A stretch of 64,000 nucleotides of DNA from Eudorina sp. 2006-703-Eu-15. Taxonomy: Eukaryota; Chlorophyta; Chlorophyceae; Chlamydomonadales; Volvocaceae. The notes below the pieces were generated by a model. The model searched no databases, was not told the origin of the DNA, and saw nothing but the letters and a program-made list of their open reading frames with translations. Positions 13,051 through 24,212 of the stretch are shown in pieces. Positions within the stretch are counted from its first letter, which is position 1. Each line of letters opens with the position of its first letter. The translations under genes were made by a program, and so were the position numbers. The stretch covers positions 1 to 64,000 of the forward strand of contig BDSI01000104.1 in the NCBI GenBank assembly GCA_003117195.1, read 5' to 3'.

Positions 13051-16000
13051 TTATTCTTCAGCCTCCTTCAGACTTTGTTGCTCCGACCTCTTTGCAGCAG
13101 CTCCGCGTCTCCGTGATGAGGCCCCCGCCGGCGGCGCGCCCGCCGTCTTATCCGGTGTCGCTTCCAAGGCGACCTCGTCTGAAACCGTGTCGTCGTCATC
13201 TTCGTCGTCGATGTCGTCATCATCATCATCGTCATCATCTTTATCATCATCATCATCTTTATCATCATTATCACCATCATCATCATCATCATCGTCGTCA
13301 TAAAAGACCTCCTCCTCCTCCGCATCCTCTCCCTCCTCCTCATCCTTCTCCTCCTCATCATCGTCATCATTCTCGACAGCAGCAGCAGTCCTCTGCAGGT
13401 TCCCAGAAGACCAGGTTCCCAGAAGAAGCTGCTGCCCCAGAAGCGGACGGGCACTGGCCGGCCGCCGGCAGGCCCGGCTGCATGGCCCCCTGCTGGCGCT
13501 GCAGCACCTGCATCACCAGACCCTCCAGCTGTTTCACATGCCCCGTCAGCTTCCGGATGGCGGCGGCCTGCTCCCGAGTCTCCCGCGCCATCGCCTTCTT
13601 AACGTCCGTGATCATGGCCTGAGCGACCATCGACAGCGAGCGGGGGTAAACACGCACACTCAGCCACTTATTTTTGTGACACTACTATCGATGCAGTTGT
13701 AAATACTGAACGTTTGCGCGGCCCATCCCTGCCTACCGGCACTTCATCAGGCACACTTAATTATGTATGTACAAGGTGGACCCGTATCCCGACCGGGTGT
13801 TCCAATGGGCCCAGATAGCTCGTAGGCGCCTCATCTCATCAACCCCTACCAAGGACTGCGCACCCATCCCCCATCAATTATGTGATGTCGCCTATCCTTA
13901 CTACAACATATATATGGTGCTTCTGCACCAAAGGTGTATGTATTGCACGTTTGGTCTTGCATGTCTTGCGTGCTCCTCCTTATCAGTTGCAGATGCAGCC
14001 GCATGCATGTGCCGTACGTATACATACCCTAGATACATATATTAATACCCTATATATATTGTGAGCTTCTATACGACTACACCGTACCAGAGGCTTACAC
14101 CCGCCGTGGGGTCCGCTACGTACCTGAGTCTCGCCCAGCCGGCCCCTCCAGGTGTTGTTCGCCACTGGCGGCGCACAGCTGCTGGCGGTGCCAATGCCAC
14201 CGCCGTCATCAGCGCCACCGGCATCAATGGTGCCGTGCACCAGGCCGTCCCCATCCCTCTCGCCGGCGACAAGATCGTTCTGCATGATGCAGTGCGTTAG
14301 AAGCAGTGGCGGTATTAATTTGGGGATGGGGTTCGCTTGCATCCCGTGTGGGTGCGCGCACCAGTGGAGGAGATAGATGGTCCGATCGCCGATGACGACC
14401 CGTGTGTCAGTGCGGACCCGTGCACAGCATATATACGCACAGCATTTGTGCAGGGCATGTATGTGTGTGTGACTGTGTGTGTATGTGCTCCTCACCGCAG
14501 CGTCCGTACATCTGTACGTACCTGCATCAGCAGTAGATTTTCGCACTGAAGCAGCGCCTCATCCCGTCTTTTCACAAACCGGGCTGGCAGCAGCAGCTCC
14601 GTCTCCACTACCAGGGCCGCCCGGCTGCGCGCCAGGTGCAGCGGCTCGTCCTTGCGCACCCGATCGTAAGCGTCCCCGACGACAGCGATCAGCAGGTTTA
14701 AGAGGATCACGGCCACAAATAGCATGCTGTAGGGCGGACCGCCCGCGATGGATGGGTATATATGGGGCAGGGACGGAGTTATCATTATTAGGAGTACATG
14801 CAGTACAGCCACCGGGGACTGGATGCATGTATGCATGAGTGTGCGTGCAAGCAGCAGGCAGGCGGACGACGGAGATAATAAGGTTGAAGTACAAGTGGTA
14901 CCTTACTTTGCATGCTGTGTTTGCGAACCTCATAACCGTAAGATCCATTACCGACATCCAAAGGGAAACAAACGCGGACGGATGGATATATATAGGAACG
15001 ATGTGTCACAACCCAGCGAACGAACAGCAGTGTGACACTAATAATGGGAAAGACACTGGCATTCTGTCCAGAGGTCGGCGGATCGAATCCCCGTCCCCTC
15101 ACCGCCGTTTGATTAGGCGGGTCTGGCGCGGTTTCCAGGAGAGGCAATCCTGGCGCGCTGGTAACCTGGTGTAGTGACCGGTATGGCTGCGTGACCCCCC
15201 CCTTCCCCCCCCCACGGGTGATGGAGGATGGCTGGGTGCGCAGTCCTTGGTAGGGGTTGATGAGACGAGGCACCTACGAGCTATCTGGGCCCGTTGTCGG
15301 GATACGGGTCCACCTTGTAACGGTTACATTACATTACTAATAATGATGCTAACATGCTAGGTAACACGCATGATGGACCTACTAGAGACTGCAGATGGTT
15401 GCTGTGAGCACGGCCAGGCTCCGGGGGGACTGCTGGTCTCCTGCCGGGTCCAGCAGCAGTGCAGCGTCGAAGTCGCCGAAGATCATCGAGTACAACCGCG
15501 CAAATACGTGGCTGGCGACGACAGAGGCTGCCGTGCTGCTGCTGCTGCCGCCGCCCTCGTCCATCGCACCACCGCCGGCGGCGGTGGACGGCGAGATGTC
15601 GGTCTGCAGCACTGTCAGCGCCACCCCGAAACCACAGAAGATGATGCCGAGGAACACGAAGAACCATCGGAGGTCCAGGGACACCTCCAACACCATTCTG
15701 AAGGGTAAAAGTACGTACGGGCGGGGGCCGACAGAAGAGGCCGCCAGGCAGGTTTGAGTGATAATGAGTTGCGTCGTGCGTGACGGATTATGAAAGAGGT
15801 GGTGAGCATTAACAAGCCCTACATACCGTACCTCATCCGCATTAATCCACGCATCCACCGCACGCACCGACCCGTACCTCACAAAGCTGGCCAGGCCGGC
15901 CACTGCCGTGGCATATCCCAGCATGCGCCAGAACAGCACCAGCACCAGCACCGCCGCCAGGCATCGAACCACCAGCAGAGAAGCCCAGCAGCTCCAGTGC

Positions 16001-19000
16001 AGCCACAGGGTGGTGGCCATCAGCCCAATCTGCGCACAGACGGAGGCGGGCCGCAAATGTATGCACGTACAAAGGTGTATGCATGTATGTAGGCGTTTGT
16101 GCGGACCTAGCTAGATATCGGGCGCATACCACCCTGCCTACCTACCTGCAGCCGTATGCATGCCAGGACCGTCGGAGGGCCTTATGTTCGTTGAATATAT
16201 TATTTACAGGGAAAGATAGATGTTCCCATTCCATCTATCCATTATTACATACATGTAAGGCGTCATACATGCATGTACATCGGCGGTCAAGCGAGCTGGA
16301 GTTCTTCGTTGGTAGCTGCTGTATGTTCACGGCTCATCAGATTACTATTTATACGTCCATACGTACACATCACTTGTGCATACGGGCAACTGATGATGGG
16401 CACTGCCAAGCCCTTTGCATAAAAAATGAGGGAGGGCACGCAGCCAACCGGGCAGGGCCCACGAGGCCCTGGTGCTGTGCGGGGCCCATCCAGCCCGAGA
16501 CGAGAGGGCATGGCTGAGGCCTCTTTCTTCGTGTGTAGAGCTACCGTCGTACTTGTCACGCAGGACGCGCGCGTTCTCTAGGTCGAGCAAAGGGGGATGC
16601 GGCCCCTCATGCCATTGCCTCTCCAGGCGGAAAGTGCTTTGCTTTGGCGGTCTCTCCGTAATGGCTGGGTTAGCAGTCCTTGGCCAGGGTCAGACCCGGT
16701 CGTCTGCGCGATATATAACGATACACACACTCACACGACACTTGCTGGATACGCCGACAGCCTGCGAAAATGAGCCGAGCGACCTACGCGGCTCACTCGT
16801 CAATCGCCCTCAGCAGGCTTAGTTAGATACATTATTGTACGGGCTGGGGCGGCAGGAGCAGTTGTGTGGCATTCACAGGAGCATCTTACGGGCGTTGGTA
16901 TGTATGCCCTTGCATGTCGCACATACACTCACTCCTGCTCTGCTGCCTGCCTACGAACACACTTGCTGGACGTTGTAGGGCATGTAGTACAAATATACAA
17001 TAAATGTATACCTGGGTGCGCAGCGGCGGGCCGCGATATCGACCCTGCAAACATACCTGGGCCGCGTCAAACAAGTTCCAGGCCTGCGAGATCCAGTCCT
17101 TCAGCCCCAGCGCTACCAGCTGCCTTCCCTCTGCCACAGTGTACTCTGCGGCCATGGCCGCCAGGACCACCATGCAGCCCATTTGCAGGCCCGTGGGTCG
17201 GCGGCACTCGCTGCTGTCCGCTCCCGCATCCAGCTCTCTCCCGTCGCCCCCTCCTAAGTTAAGGACGTAGATAATGAAGACGACGAGGTTGGCAACACGG
17301 ATCAGGAACATACCGGTGACGACATGCCTGCAACCCGTACGTGGGGGTATATATGGGACGAGCGATGGGCAACCGATCCAGTTAACGATCGAAATGCATG
17401 AGTAAGCATGCACGTAAGCATGAGCTTCACAGCACGTGCCTCACGCTCGCTTGCATGCACGCACGACTGAACTTGCTGGGGCATCCGTCAACGCTCAGAA
17501 CTACTATCGCTGGATTGAGCGAGCCCTCAGCGGCGCCAGTAGTCGAACATCGTTTACTTGCCAGCCCATCCACTGCTTCGCTCTCCTTAAATAGGGCTCC
17601 CCTAGCGCCCATCCCTTTCGTTTGTTTGACTCCAGAAGGAGAATTGCATCCCGGTCCGGTCCGGTCCGGTCTGCTATTCATCATGCGGCGGCGTCCATAA
17701 CCCCTTCGTCTGTACGCGTGCGTCTGTATGCGTGAATGTACATTCAGTGCCACCACGGTTTGACGATACGATAAGGTCATGGGTTCGATTCCCAGATTGA
17801 CCCCCGACATTGTTTGGGAGCGTGAGATAATGGCTAGCTGCTGAGATGTGGAGTTATGATCACAGTTTATGCGTGAGCAATACGGGCCCGCGTCTCTATC
17901 TTCCGGGCCGTCGGTGCCGATTCTGTTGCCGGCCTGTATGTGTGGCATAGGTTGGCGAGGCTCTGCTCTAGGTAACCGCCGTACCGTAGCCTCTGTTTTG
18001 ATTGCACTCCGTCGTGCAGCGCGATGACGGTGCAACACGGGACCTCGACAATACGTGATAATGATACATCATTCTCCATTTATGCACAACCCACCATGCA
18101 TCCACCCATCCACCTTGTGAACCTCAGCCAGCGCAGCTCCGCGATTGTCTGGTAGGCGGGGGAGGTCCACAGCCGCGGATCGACCCGCGGGTCGGCCAGC
18201 AACCGTGCCAGGACTTCCCAGCTGAGCAGTGTGGCAGCACCCGGCAGCCGGATTTCACTGAAGCTCACTGTATAATATAGTTTGGTGTCGCCTTCGTCAT
18301 CGTACCGGGCCCCCCCTGTAGTAATTGCTGGTCGCCATGTGCGAGAGATGAGGTAGCCGAAGCCCGACAGCACCGCCCTGACCGGTAGGACCAGTACGAG
18401 CAGTAGTGGCTGTAGCAGTGCCAACAGCAGTAGCCAGCCGAAGCCCATCGCCGCGGCAGCCAGCAGGCCGGTGGGGCCCACGTGTATGAGTGCCAGGGAA
18501 GCAGACGCATACCTGCGAATGAACGGGCATATAAACATATGGATCAAGGACGGGTAGGTGTGGCCAGGCGGCAGCACGCTGGCATCTAGCAGCCCTCGGC
18601 CAGTGCCAGGCCCGGTCAGATGTACGCACACAGGATGGGGGCCAATCCCTTATGGGGACACAGCTGTCGCCGGTCCTTGGTGTGATGGGGATCGGGCGTG
18701 CGCCGTTGGTTGAGAGCGAGGGGACCGAGGCCCCTTACGCCCCTCTCCCCCGTATCCGGGGGAGAGTGCTTCCGCGGTCTTTCCGTTAGGGCCGGGTTAG
18801 CAGCCCTAGGCCAACGTCGGGCCGTTGGGTCAGATATGTAACGATACTTTCCTGAAATACAAACACATTTTATTTGCGCACCGTGCCTCGATTGCATCGC
18901 AGCATCATATATACAGGCACCGACTCGTTCAAGTATTGATTTGAATGTACAGAAATCGTGTGCATGGATGCAGGCTGTTGTATCACGCCATAAAGAATGG

Positions 19001-22000
19001 ACCGATCGGCAGACGCCCATGTTGGACATCTCATGGTACATACCCAGGATACTACACAGGCCCTGTCTATATTATTATCAAGGATGTTACAGCGGACCCC
19101 GCGGGTCATCGGTGACAGCCGAAGCTTCCTCAACCTAGCTGCTTCGTTCGTTCGCCCGCGCGACCCTGCCCACCAGTGCGCCTTCATTCGGCCGCGTCTC
19201 CGGAAAAGAGCGTCTCTTACTGAGCTCCACGCAGCCAGCAGCCCGCGGACATCATCACGACCGGCAGCAGCGCGATCGCTGCTGCCGCGGCTGCTGCTGC
19301 TGCTGCTGCTGCCGCTGCTGCTGCCTCCGCTGCCGCCGCTGCTGCCGCTGCCGCCGCTGCTGCCGCTGCCGCCGCTGCTGCCGCTGCCGCCGCTGCTGCC
19401 GCTGCCGCCGCTGCTGCCGCTGCCGCCGCTGCTGCCGCTGCCGCCGCTGCTGCCGCTGCCGCCGCTGCTGCCGCTGCCGCCGCTGCTGCCGCTGCCGCCG
19501 CTGCTGCCACCACGTGCGCCAGCAGCACGGTCGCCCATCCTGCTGCTCCTCTCGCCGCCGCAGCACCACCCTCTTGGCCACAGCGGCCCCGCCACGCACG
19601 CACCCACCGCGTCCGCAACCTCGCCCGCTGCACTGCGCACCGTCTCCCGGCCCAGCACTTCCACACGTGTCATCGATCCCTCGTCGAGATACAGCAGGTC
19701 CATAACAGTTCCGTCGCTGTCGATCGCGAGCGGCAGGAACGCCCGGCCGGCGGAGCTGCCGCGTGGCGCGATGAGGGGCCCACCGCTGAAGAGGCCTCGC
19801 GAGGCCGTGAGCGTGGAGCAGGCGGCCGACAGGCGCTCATCACCGGAACGCTCTGTGGCTTTGCGCACGAAGAGCGGCACGCGGGTGCCAAGGATCAGCT
19901 GCGCCAGGAGCTGCGGGCTGCGCTGGGCCAGCTCCTGTATGTGCGTGATGGTGGTGAAGCGGGCAGGAAACAAACCAATCAATAATCGTGCGTGTGTGCC
20001 CTCGCTCTGCTCCCGGTCAGTAGTCTCCATCATCACGCACATGTGAGCGTTACGACGCCCACGCACGCACCCTCCGGTTTCGTTCGCCGCTGTAAGTATG
20101 AACTACAACATCAATACATACATGCATGCACGTGGGTGGAAAATAAACTCGTATAATGATGACTGACTCACCTCGACCAGCCGCAGGAAAGGCGCCCCTG
20201 CCTCTTCGTCCAGCAGTCGCCGCTGCACGCCTGGCCAGTCTCGGGCGATTCGCCGCGGCAGCAGCTCGCCCACCAGCCGGGAGCACAGCAGGTCCTGGTC
20301 CATCGCTACCATGACCCGGCAAATGAAGCACAGCACCTCGGGGCGCAGACGCAGGGCGGCGCCCTTAAGTGTGGTGGCGGCGGCCATCTCCTTGCAGAAG
20401 TCATAGAGACCGCCCATCCTGCTCGCTATCATCATCAGTCCGTGCAGGTGGTGCTGCCCCGCCGCCCTCGAGGCGTTCTCCGTGAGCGGTACCTGTGCGG
20501 CGGACGGACGCACGTTGGTTGGAGTGCATGCGGGGCGTGGGACGGGGCGCGGCGAGGCAGGGGTGGCTGGACTGCTGATGGCAGATGCATGGCAGCTAGC
20601 GGCGGATGTCACGCCGGGCAGGGTGGAGATAGAGGGGCGGGTGCGGACTCCAATGTGTTATTTGCGGCTTAGACACGGCAGGAGAGAAGCGACTATAGTT
20701 TCTAAGCTAGGTTCTGAACGGCAGCCTTTCGGCTGTCGGTTGTTAGTTATGCCCCGGTGATCCGGACCACCGGGGCTACCGTACTCCTATATATCTTTCA
20801 CTGTTCGGCATTCTGCCTTCACTTTACGATCTTTGCTGTTCGCAAGCTTTTCCCCGCCCCCCCCCCGGCAGAGACGGCAGTGACTTCGGCGGACGATAGA
20901 TGGTGCAGGACTGGACGGGCCAAGCACGCCCAGCGCCCTGCCGAGAGCGCTGTGTGCCTAGGTGTCTTGCCCCGCGGGATAGTTGGTCGCCGAGGTGCCG
21001 CTGGCCCTTTTGTGGGTGTAGAGCTATGGTTGCGAGGCCCAGTTGCTTGGGTGCGCATGGCCGGCTCCTGTCGTTGCACCGCTGGTGCTGTGCTCGGGTG
21101 TGTTTAGAATTGCAACCCGCCCGCCCGCCCGATCCCAGGTGGCAATATACTTACCATAGAACCTGCGAGAAAAAACTTACCATATGCAGGCGCGCGGACA
21201 AGGCAGCCGCGCCACCACCGCAAGGCAAATCATACCGCAAATACTAAATACGGAGACGCACGACGCACGCAAACGGATTGGTTACCGACCTGTGAAATGT
21301 ATGACGAATATATGGTGACGGTCCCCACGGAAGCAGCGTCGGTCGTCCATCATGCGGGAACGCGGAAGGAAGCAAGTTGTGAGGCAAAGCGGAAGGGAGC
21401 AAGACAAAATACAGTAACTAGACAAGGTGAAAGCAAACAGGATGAAAGCAAACAGGTTACTATGGTGGTGGCGCGGCTACGGTTGAGAATCGCGGAAGGA
21501 GGGATTTGTAGGCAGGGACGCGTACGAACGCGGCATGGGTGCAGTACGGCAGTGTACGGAAGGGACGCCAGTGTACCAGCGGCCGGTGGGGTAATGACAT
21601 ACGTGCGGATAATGCTCGGGTGTGTGTCCGTATGCTTTCGTGCGCCCCGCGGGGCTCTGTCTTGGACGGCGCCTGTGGCGCCTGAACCGCGCTTTTATGC
21701 GCGCGCTTGGCTTGTGGTCGCTTTGCGCCCAGCAGAGCTGCAGTGTAAAGGCCCAATCCCAAGCCGCTGTGTCGCCACCATTCCCGGCGCCGGAGCCTCA
21801 TGGTAGACAGCCGAATAGAAGGCTAGAGTTCAGAAAGATCAGGAAGAAGGAAACTCCAAAGTTGATTTTCCCCGTCGCGTCCGTCCCCACCGTCTTGCAA
21901 TGGCGGGCATGACTTTTTTATCAATCTGCCCGGGCCGGTCTATCTGATACCGCCATATCATCGTTCCCTGCTGGACCCACGGCGGGCCCATGCACATCCA

Positions 22001-24131
22001 TTCACCTTCGCTAGCGCATCCAGCCGCGCTCCGTTGTCCACAAGCTGCTGCACCACATGCAGTTCACCGTTTGCGGCTGCGTGCAGCAGGCCGCTAACGC
22101 CGGCCTGCAACGAACAGAGTAAACAGAGGGAGGAGCAGCGTTACGTTGTTGTGGAAGCAGCGATCGAGATGTCGTACGTGTTGCAGCTCGCTCCCTTCTC
22201 GTCTCCCTACATGTGCGTGCGTGCGTGCATATGGGTGTCGACGGACGGATGTGCGAATATGGATTCACCGTTTTGGCCATCCAGAAGTAAGGCTAACCCG
22301 ACCCGAAGAGGTTGCTTGCGTTGCGTGTGTTGCGTACAAAGTGAAACTAACCAGGATAGCAAGGCGTGCGTGTCTAAGTTCCCGCTCGCGATCTATCGCT
22401 CGCCTTATCGCATGTATTGATGTCGGCCTTCTCCTCCAGCAGCAGCGCCACCACAACCGCGTGCCCCTCCTTAGCGGCCCACATCAAGGCGGTCTTACCA
22501 TCCTGCCGCACACAGGCACAAACGACAGAACAGGTAGAGGACGGTGTGTTAGCAAGGAGAAAAGCTGAGCCGCGAATAAGGACGGTGTGTGTGTTTAGAA
22601 TTGCAACCCGCCCGCCCGCACTGTGTGTGTGTGTGTGTGAATCGTTACATATCTGCCGGGCCGACGCTGGCCGGGGGCGCTAACCCGCCCCATACGGGAG
22701 ACCGCCGAAGCACTCTCCCCCGGATACGGGGGAGAGGGGCGTAAGGGGCCTCCGTCCCCTCGCTCTCAACCAGGGACGCGCGCCCGATCCCCGAGGATCG
22801 GTGACAGCTGTGCAACCTCAACTGATTGGGCAAAAACCCATCCTGGGCTGGCTGCGCCTTGCAGCCAGCTGTTCGTTCAAACCCCTCAAGTCCTTGCCCC
22901 AGTACCCAGGGCGCGTTCCTCAGCAACTCGGGAGGCGCGCCCCTGCCGGTGCGGTAAAGCTAGCCTGGTCCCGCGTCGTCCCAAACTGCCTAATCGTATT
23001 GGCTAATAATGTTGCACCGTCCGGCGGGCCTGTCCGCCCAGATGAGCCAGAACGAGGCATCTCGCACGCGCCAGGCATGCTGGGTCCGTGTTTAAACGTA
23101 TGCATGTATTTGCGGCGGCCATCCATGATTTCATGGGCTTCTTGTCATACACTAAACGATTGGGGCCTGCGTGGTGGATGTACATTACCTCTGCACCCAA
23201 GCGCATAATACCACCCAAGCGCATAATACCGTACGTGCGCACATGCATCTCCGTCATCCATGTTTCTGCGCGCGTGCACCACGCCGTCGTCGTCAATTTG
23301 CCGAGTGTGCCACACCCATCCAGCGACGGGCAGCACGGCGCGCAGCCATGCCCATCACAGCACGCCGCGCGCATCCCAAAGTGCCACTCAATGTGCAGTA
23401 GAGCAGTACCCCGTGTTTGAAGTCCCGCTCGCCTTATCACATATGTTGACGTCGGCTCTCCCCTCCAGCAGCAGCGCCGCCACATCCGCGTGCCCCTTCT
23501 CAGCGGCCCACATCAAGGCGGTCTTACCATCCTGCCGTGCACAGACACAGACGGCACAGTGGACAGAGAAAGGCATCGGTTGTTAACCAGCCACATACTA
23601 GCAGCAAGGGCCCAGCTGAAAGCGACGTTGCTTGCTTCGCCTAAACCGTGCGTGCGTGTGATCCTCTCGTTGGTATCGCAATGTACCCACCTGCAACGAA
23701 AACACCGTGTGGTCAGCACCGCCGCAGACGACCCAAGACGATGCAGAATAACGTAATGACGCGTGCAAGCGAAAAGCGTGCATGCCAAGGCAGCAAAGGG
23801 GAGAGATTGCGGCGGCGTGGATGCAAAAGTAGGGCGGCAGGCAAGAGTCGTACGGCACACGAAGAACGACAGTCTGGCAAGGGCAGACATGGGTAAACAA
23901 AACAGGTAAGGCTATACAGGGGTAGCTGCATGTGTGTCTCCAAGGGTTTGTACATGTAAGTATGTGCGGCGCAACTGATCCGCGCACGCACCTGATCCGC
24001 GCACGCACCTGATCCGCGGCATTCACGTCCGCTCCAATCGCCAGGAGCTCCCACGCCCGCTCCAGTAGGCCGCGTTTGGCCGCCCGCAGCACGCGTCGGG
24101 CTACTTCTTGCTGCCGGGGCGTGATACACAT
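13051..24131 (-). CDS. Ankyrin-repeat TRP-type ion channel, 13 exons, C-terminal frameshift
   Basis: Minus-strand exons read by phase: 24131-24009, 23531-23433, 22502-22404, 22104-22006, 20492-20172, 19934-19174, 18512-18114, 17327-17057, 16029-15878, 15697 to about 15400, 14726-14522, 14279-14124 and 13618-13051. Exons 1-4 encode ankyrin repeats (DGKTALMWAAEKGHADVAAL and kin). Exon 6 has a Ser/Gly tract. Exons 7-11 hold the membrane domain: S1 in exon 7, S2-S3 in exon 8, S4 in exon 9, S5 and pore (LYSMIFGDFD) in exon 10, S6 with LLNLLIAVVGDAYDRV in exon 11. The latter is diagnostic of TRP-family channels. Exon 13 has a coiled coil, then a Asp/Glu-rich tail out of frame because of a 16-bp duplication. 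As written the frame stops at 13367; the restored frame would stop at 13051. The exon 10 donor is unresolved (no GT in the needed phase). The start could instead be an upstream exon. Ankyrin TRP channels sense mechanical or chemical cues, often at cilia; the role here is inferred. Confidence 0.82.
13170..13370 (-). repeat. Low-complexity TCATCG/TCCTCC tract encoding an acidic tail
   Basis: On the minus strand the tract is GAT/GAC/GAG repeats. In the frame continuous with exon 13 before the 16-bp duplication it encodes long Asp and Glu runs, followed by a basic segment and a stop at 13051. Confidence 0.75.
13396..13427 (-). repeat. 16-bp tandem duplication that shifts the channel reading frame
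   Basis: CAGGTTCCCAGAAGAC at 13396-13411 is followed by CAGGTTCCCAGAAGAA at 13412-13427, identical at 15 of 16 positions. Sixteen is not a multiple of three. With one copy the coiled-coil exon would run straight into a long acidic frame ending at 13051. With both copies it hits a stop at 13367. Confidence 0.85.
13767..13872 (+). repeat. Dispersed repeat family A, copy 1
   Basis: Carries AAGGTGGACCCGTATCCCGA, then GGGCCCAGATAGCTCGTAGG, CATCAACCCCTACCAAGGAC and TGCGCACCCAT. It matches, in inverted orientation, the 3' half of the SINE-like element at 15047-15335, and a diverged copy at 60.3 kb. It lies in a channel intron. Confidence 0.75.
15047..15335 (+). mobile_element. SINE-like element flanked by 10-bp target-site duplications
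   Basis: ACTAATAATG at 15037-15046 and again at 15336-15345 flank a 289-bp element. Near its 5' end GGATCGAATCC (15080-15090) matches the RNA polymerase III B box GGTTCGANTCC with one mismatch, inside a tRNA-like T-arm context. Its 3' half is the family A repeat. No clear A box is visible, so it may be 5' truncated. It sits in a channel intron between the pore exon and the S6 exon. Confidence 0.7.
16620..16735 (+). repeat. Dispersed repeat family B, diverged copy
   Basis: Contains GGAAAGTGCTTTGCTTTGGC, then GCGGTCTCTCCGTAATGGCT, GGGTTAGCAGTCCTTGGCCA and ATATATAACGATAC. These correspond in order to blocks of the two better-preserved family B copies in the same gene. Confidence 0.6.
17740..17830 (+). 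mobile_element. tRNA-half-like fragment with perfect B box
   Basis: GGTTCGATTCC (17782-17792) is a perfect polymerase III B box in a T-arm-like setting (AAGGTCAT before it, a CCCA closing the stem). No complementary acceptor 5' half or A box is visible, so this is not a complete tRNA gene. It is probably a second tRNA-derived SINE type in a channel intron. Confidence 0.45.
18660..18846 (+). repeat. Dispersed repeat family B, copy 2
   Basis: A ~185-bp element with ACAGCTGTC, GGTTGAGAGCGAGGGGAC, CCCCTTACGCCCCTCTCCCC, a hairpin around CTCCCCCGTATCCGGGGGAG, GGGCCGGGTTAGCAGCCC and a terminal AGATATGTAACGATAC. The copy at 22634-22812 is its inverted match. Confidence 0.8.
19290..19505 (-). repeat. 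18-bp CTGCTGCCGCTGCCGCCG minisatellite in channel exon 6
   Basis: About eleven near-perfect 18-bp units. In the coding frame on the minus strand they give a Ser-Gly-Gly-rich linker, located between the cytosolic N-terminal domain and S1 of the channel. Confidence 0.85.
22634..22812 (-). repeat. Dispersed repeat family B, copy 3 (inverted)
   Basis: On the minus strand this reproduces the block order of the 18660-18846 copy, from CAGCTGTCACCGATC through the CCCCGTATCCGGGG hairpin to GCAGATATGTAACGATTC. It lies in the channel intron between ankyrin exons 2 and 3. Confidence 0.8.
23974..24020 (-). repeat. 17-bp tandem repeat that multiplies the exon 1 splice donor
   Basis: On the minus strand GCGGATCAGGTGCGTGC occurs twice, then GCGGATCAG once more. 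Each full unit contains the exon end and a GTGCGT donor. The first donor keeps the ankyrin frame (AADQ joined to DGKTALMW). Use of the second would insert 17 nt and shift the frame. Confidence 0.75.
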
Positions 24132-24212
24132 GGTGTGCACATTTACGTATCGTGATACACATGGTGTGCACATTTACGTATCGTGATACACATGAGTGCA
24201 CATACGTATCGG
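24121..24212. repeat. Short direct repeat around the channel start codon
   Basis: GTGATACACATGGTGTGCAC with CATTTACGTATC is present twice and then in part a third time. Each copy offers ATGTGTATCACG on the minus strand, but only the innermost one (24131) is in frame with the ankyrin exon. Confidence 0.7.

Noticed and set aside
12819..13622. Plus-strand frame rich in His and Pro
   Set aside because: It is the antisense of the acidic tail and coiled-coil exon of the channel; low complexity explains its openness.
15080..15090. tRNA gene
   Set aside because: Only a T-arm/B-box segment is present; no full cloverleaf. Better explained as a SINE head.
18997..20046. Long plus-strand frame with Leu/Pro repeats
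   Set aside because: Antisense of channel exon 6; the minus frame continues in phase into the membrane exons.
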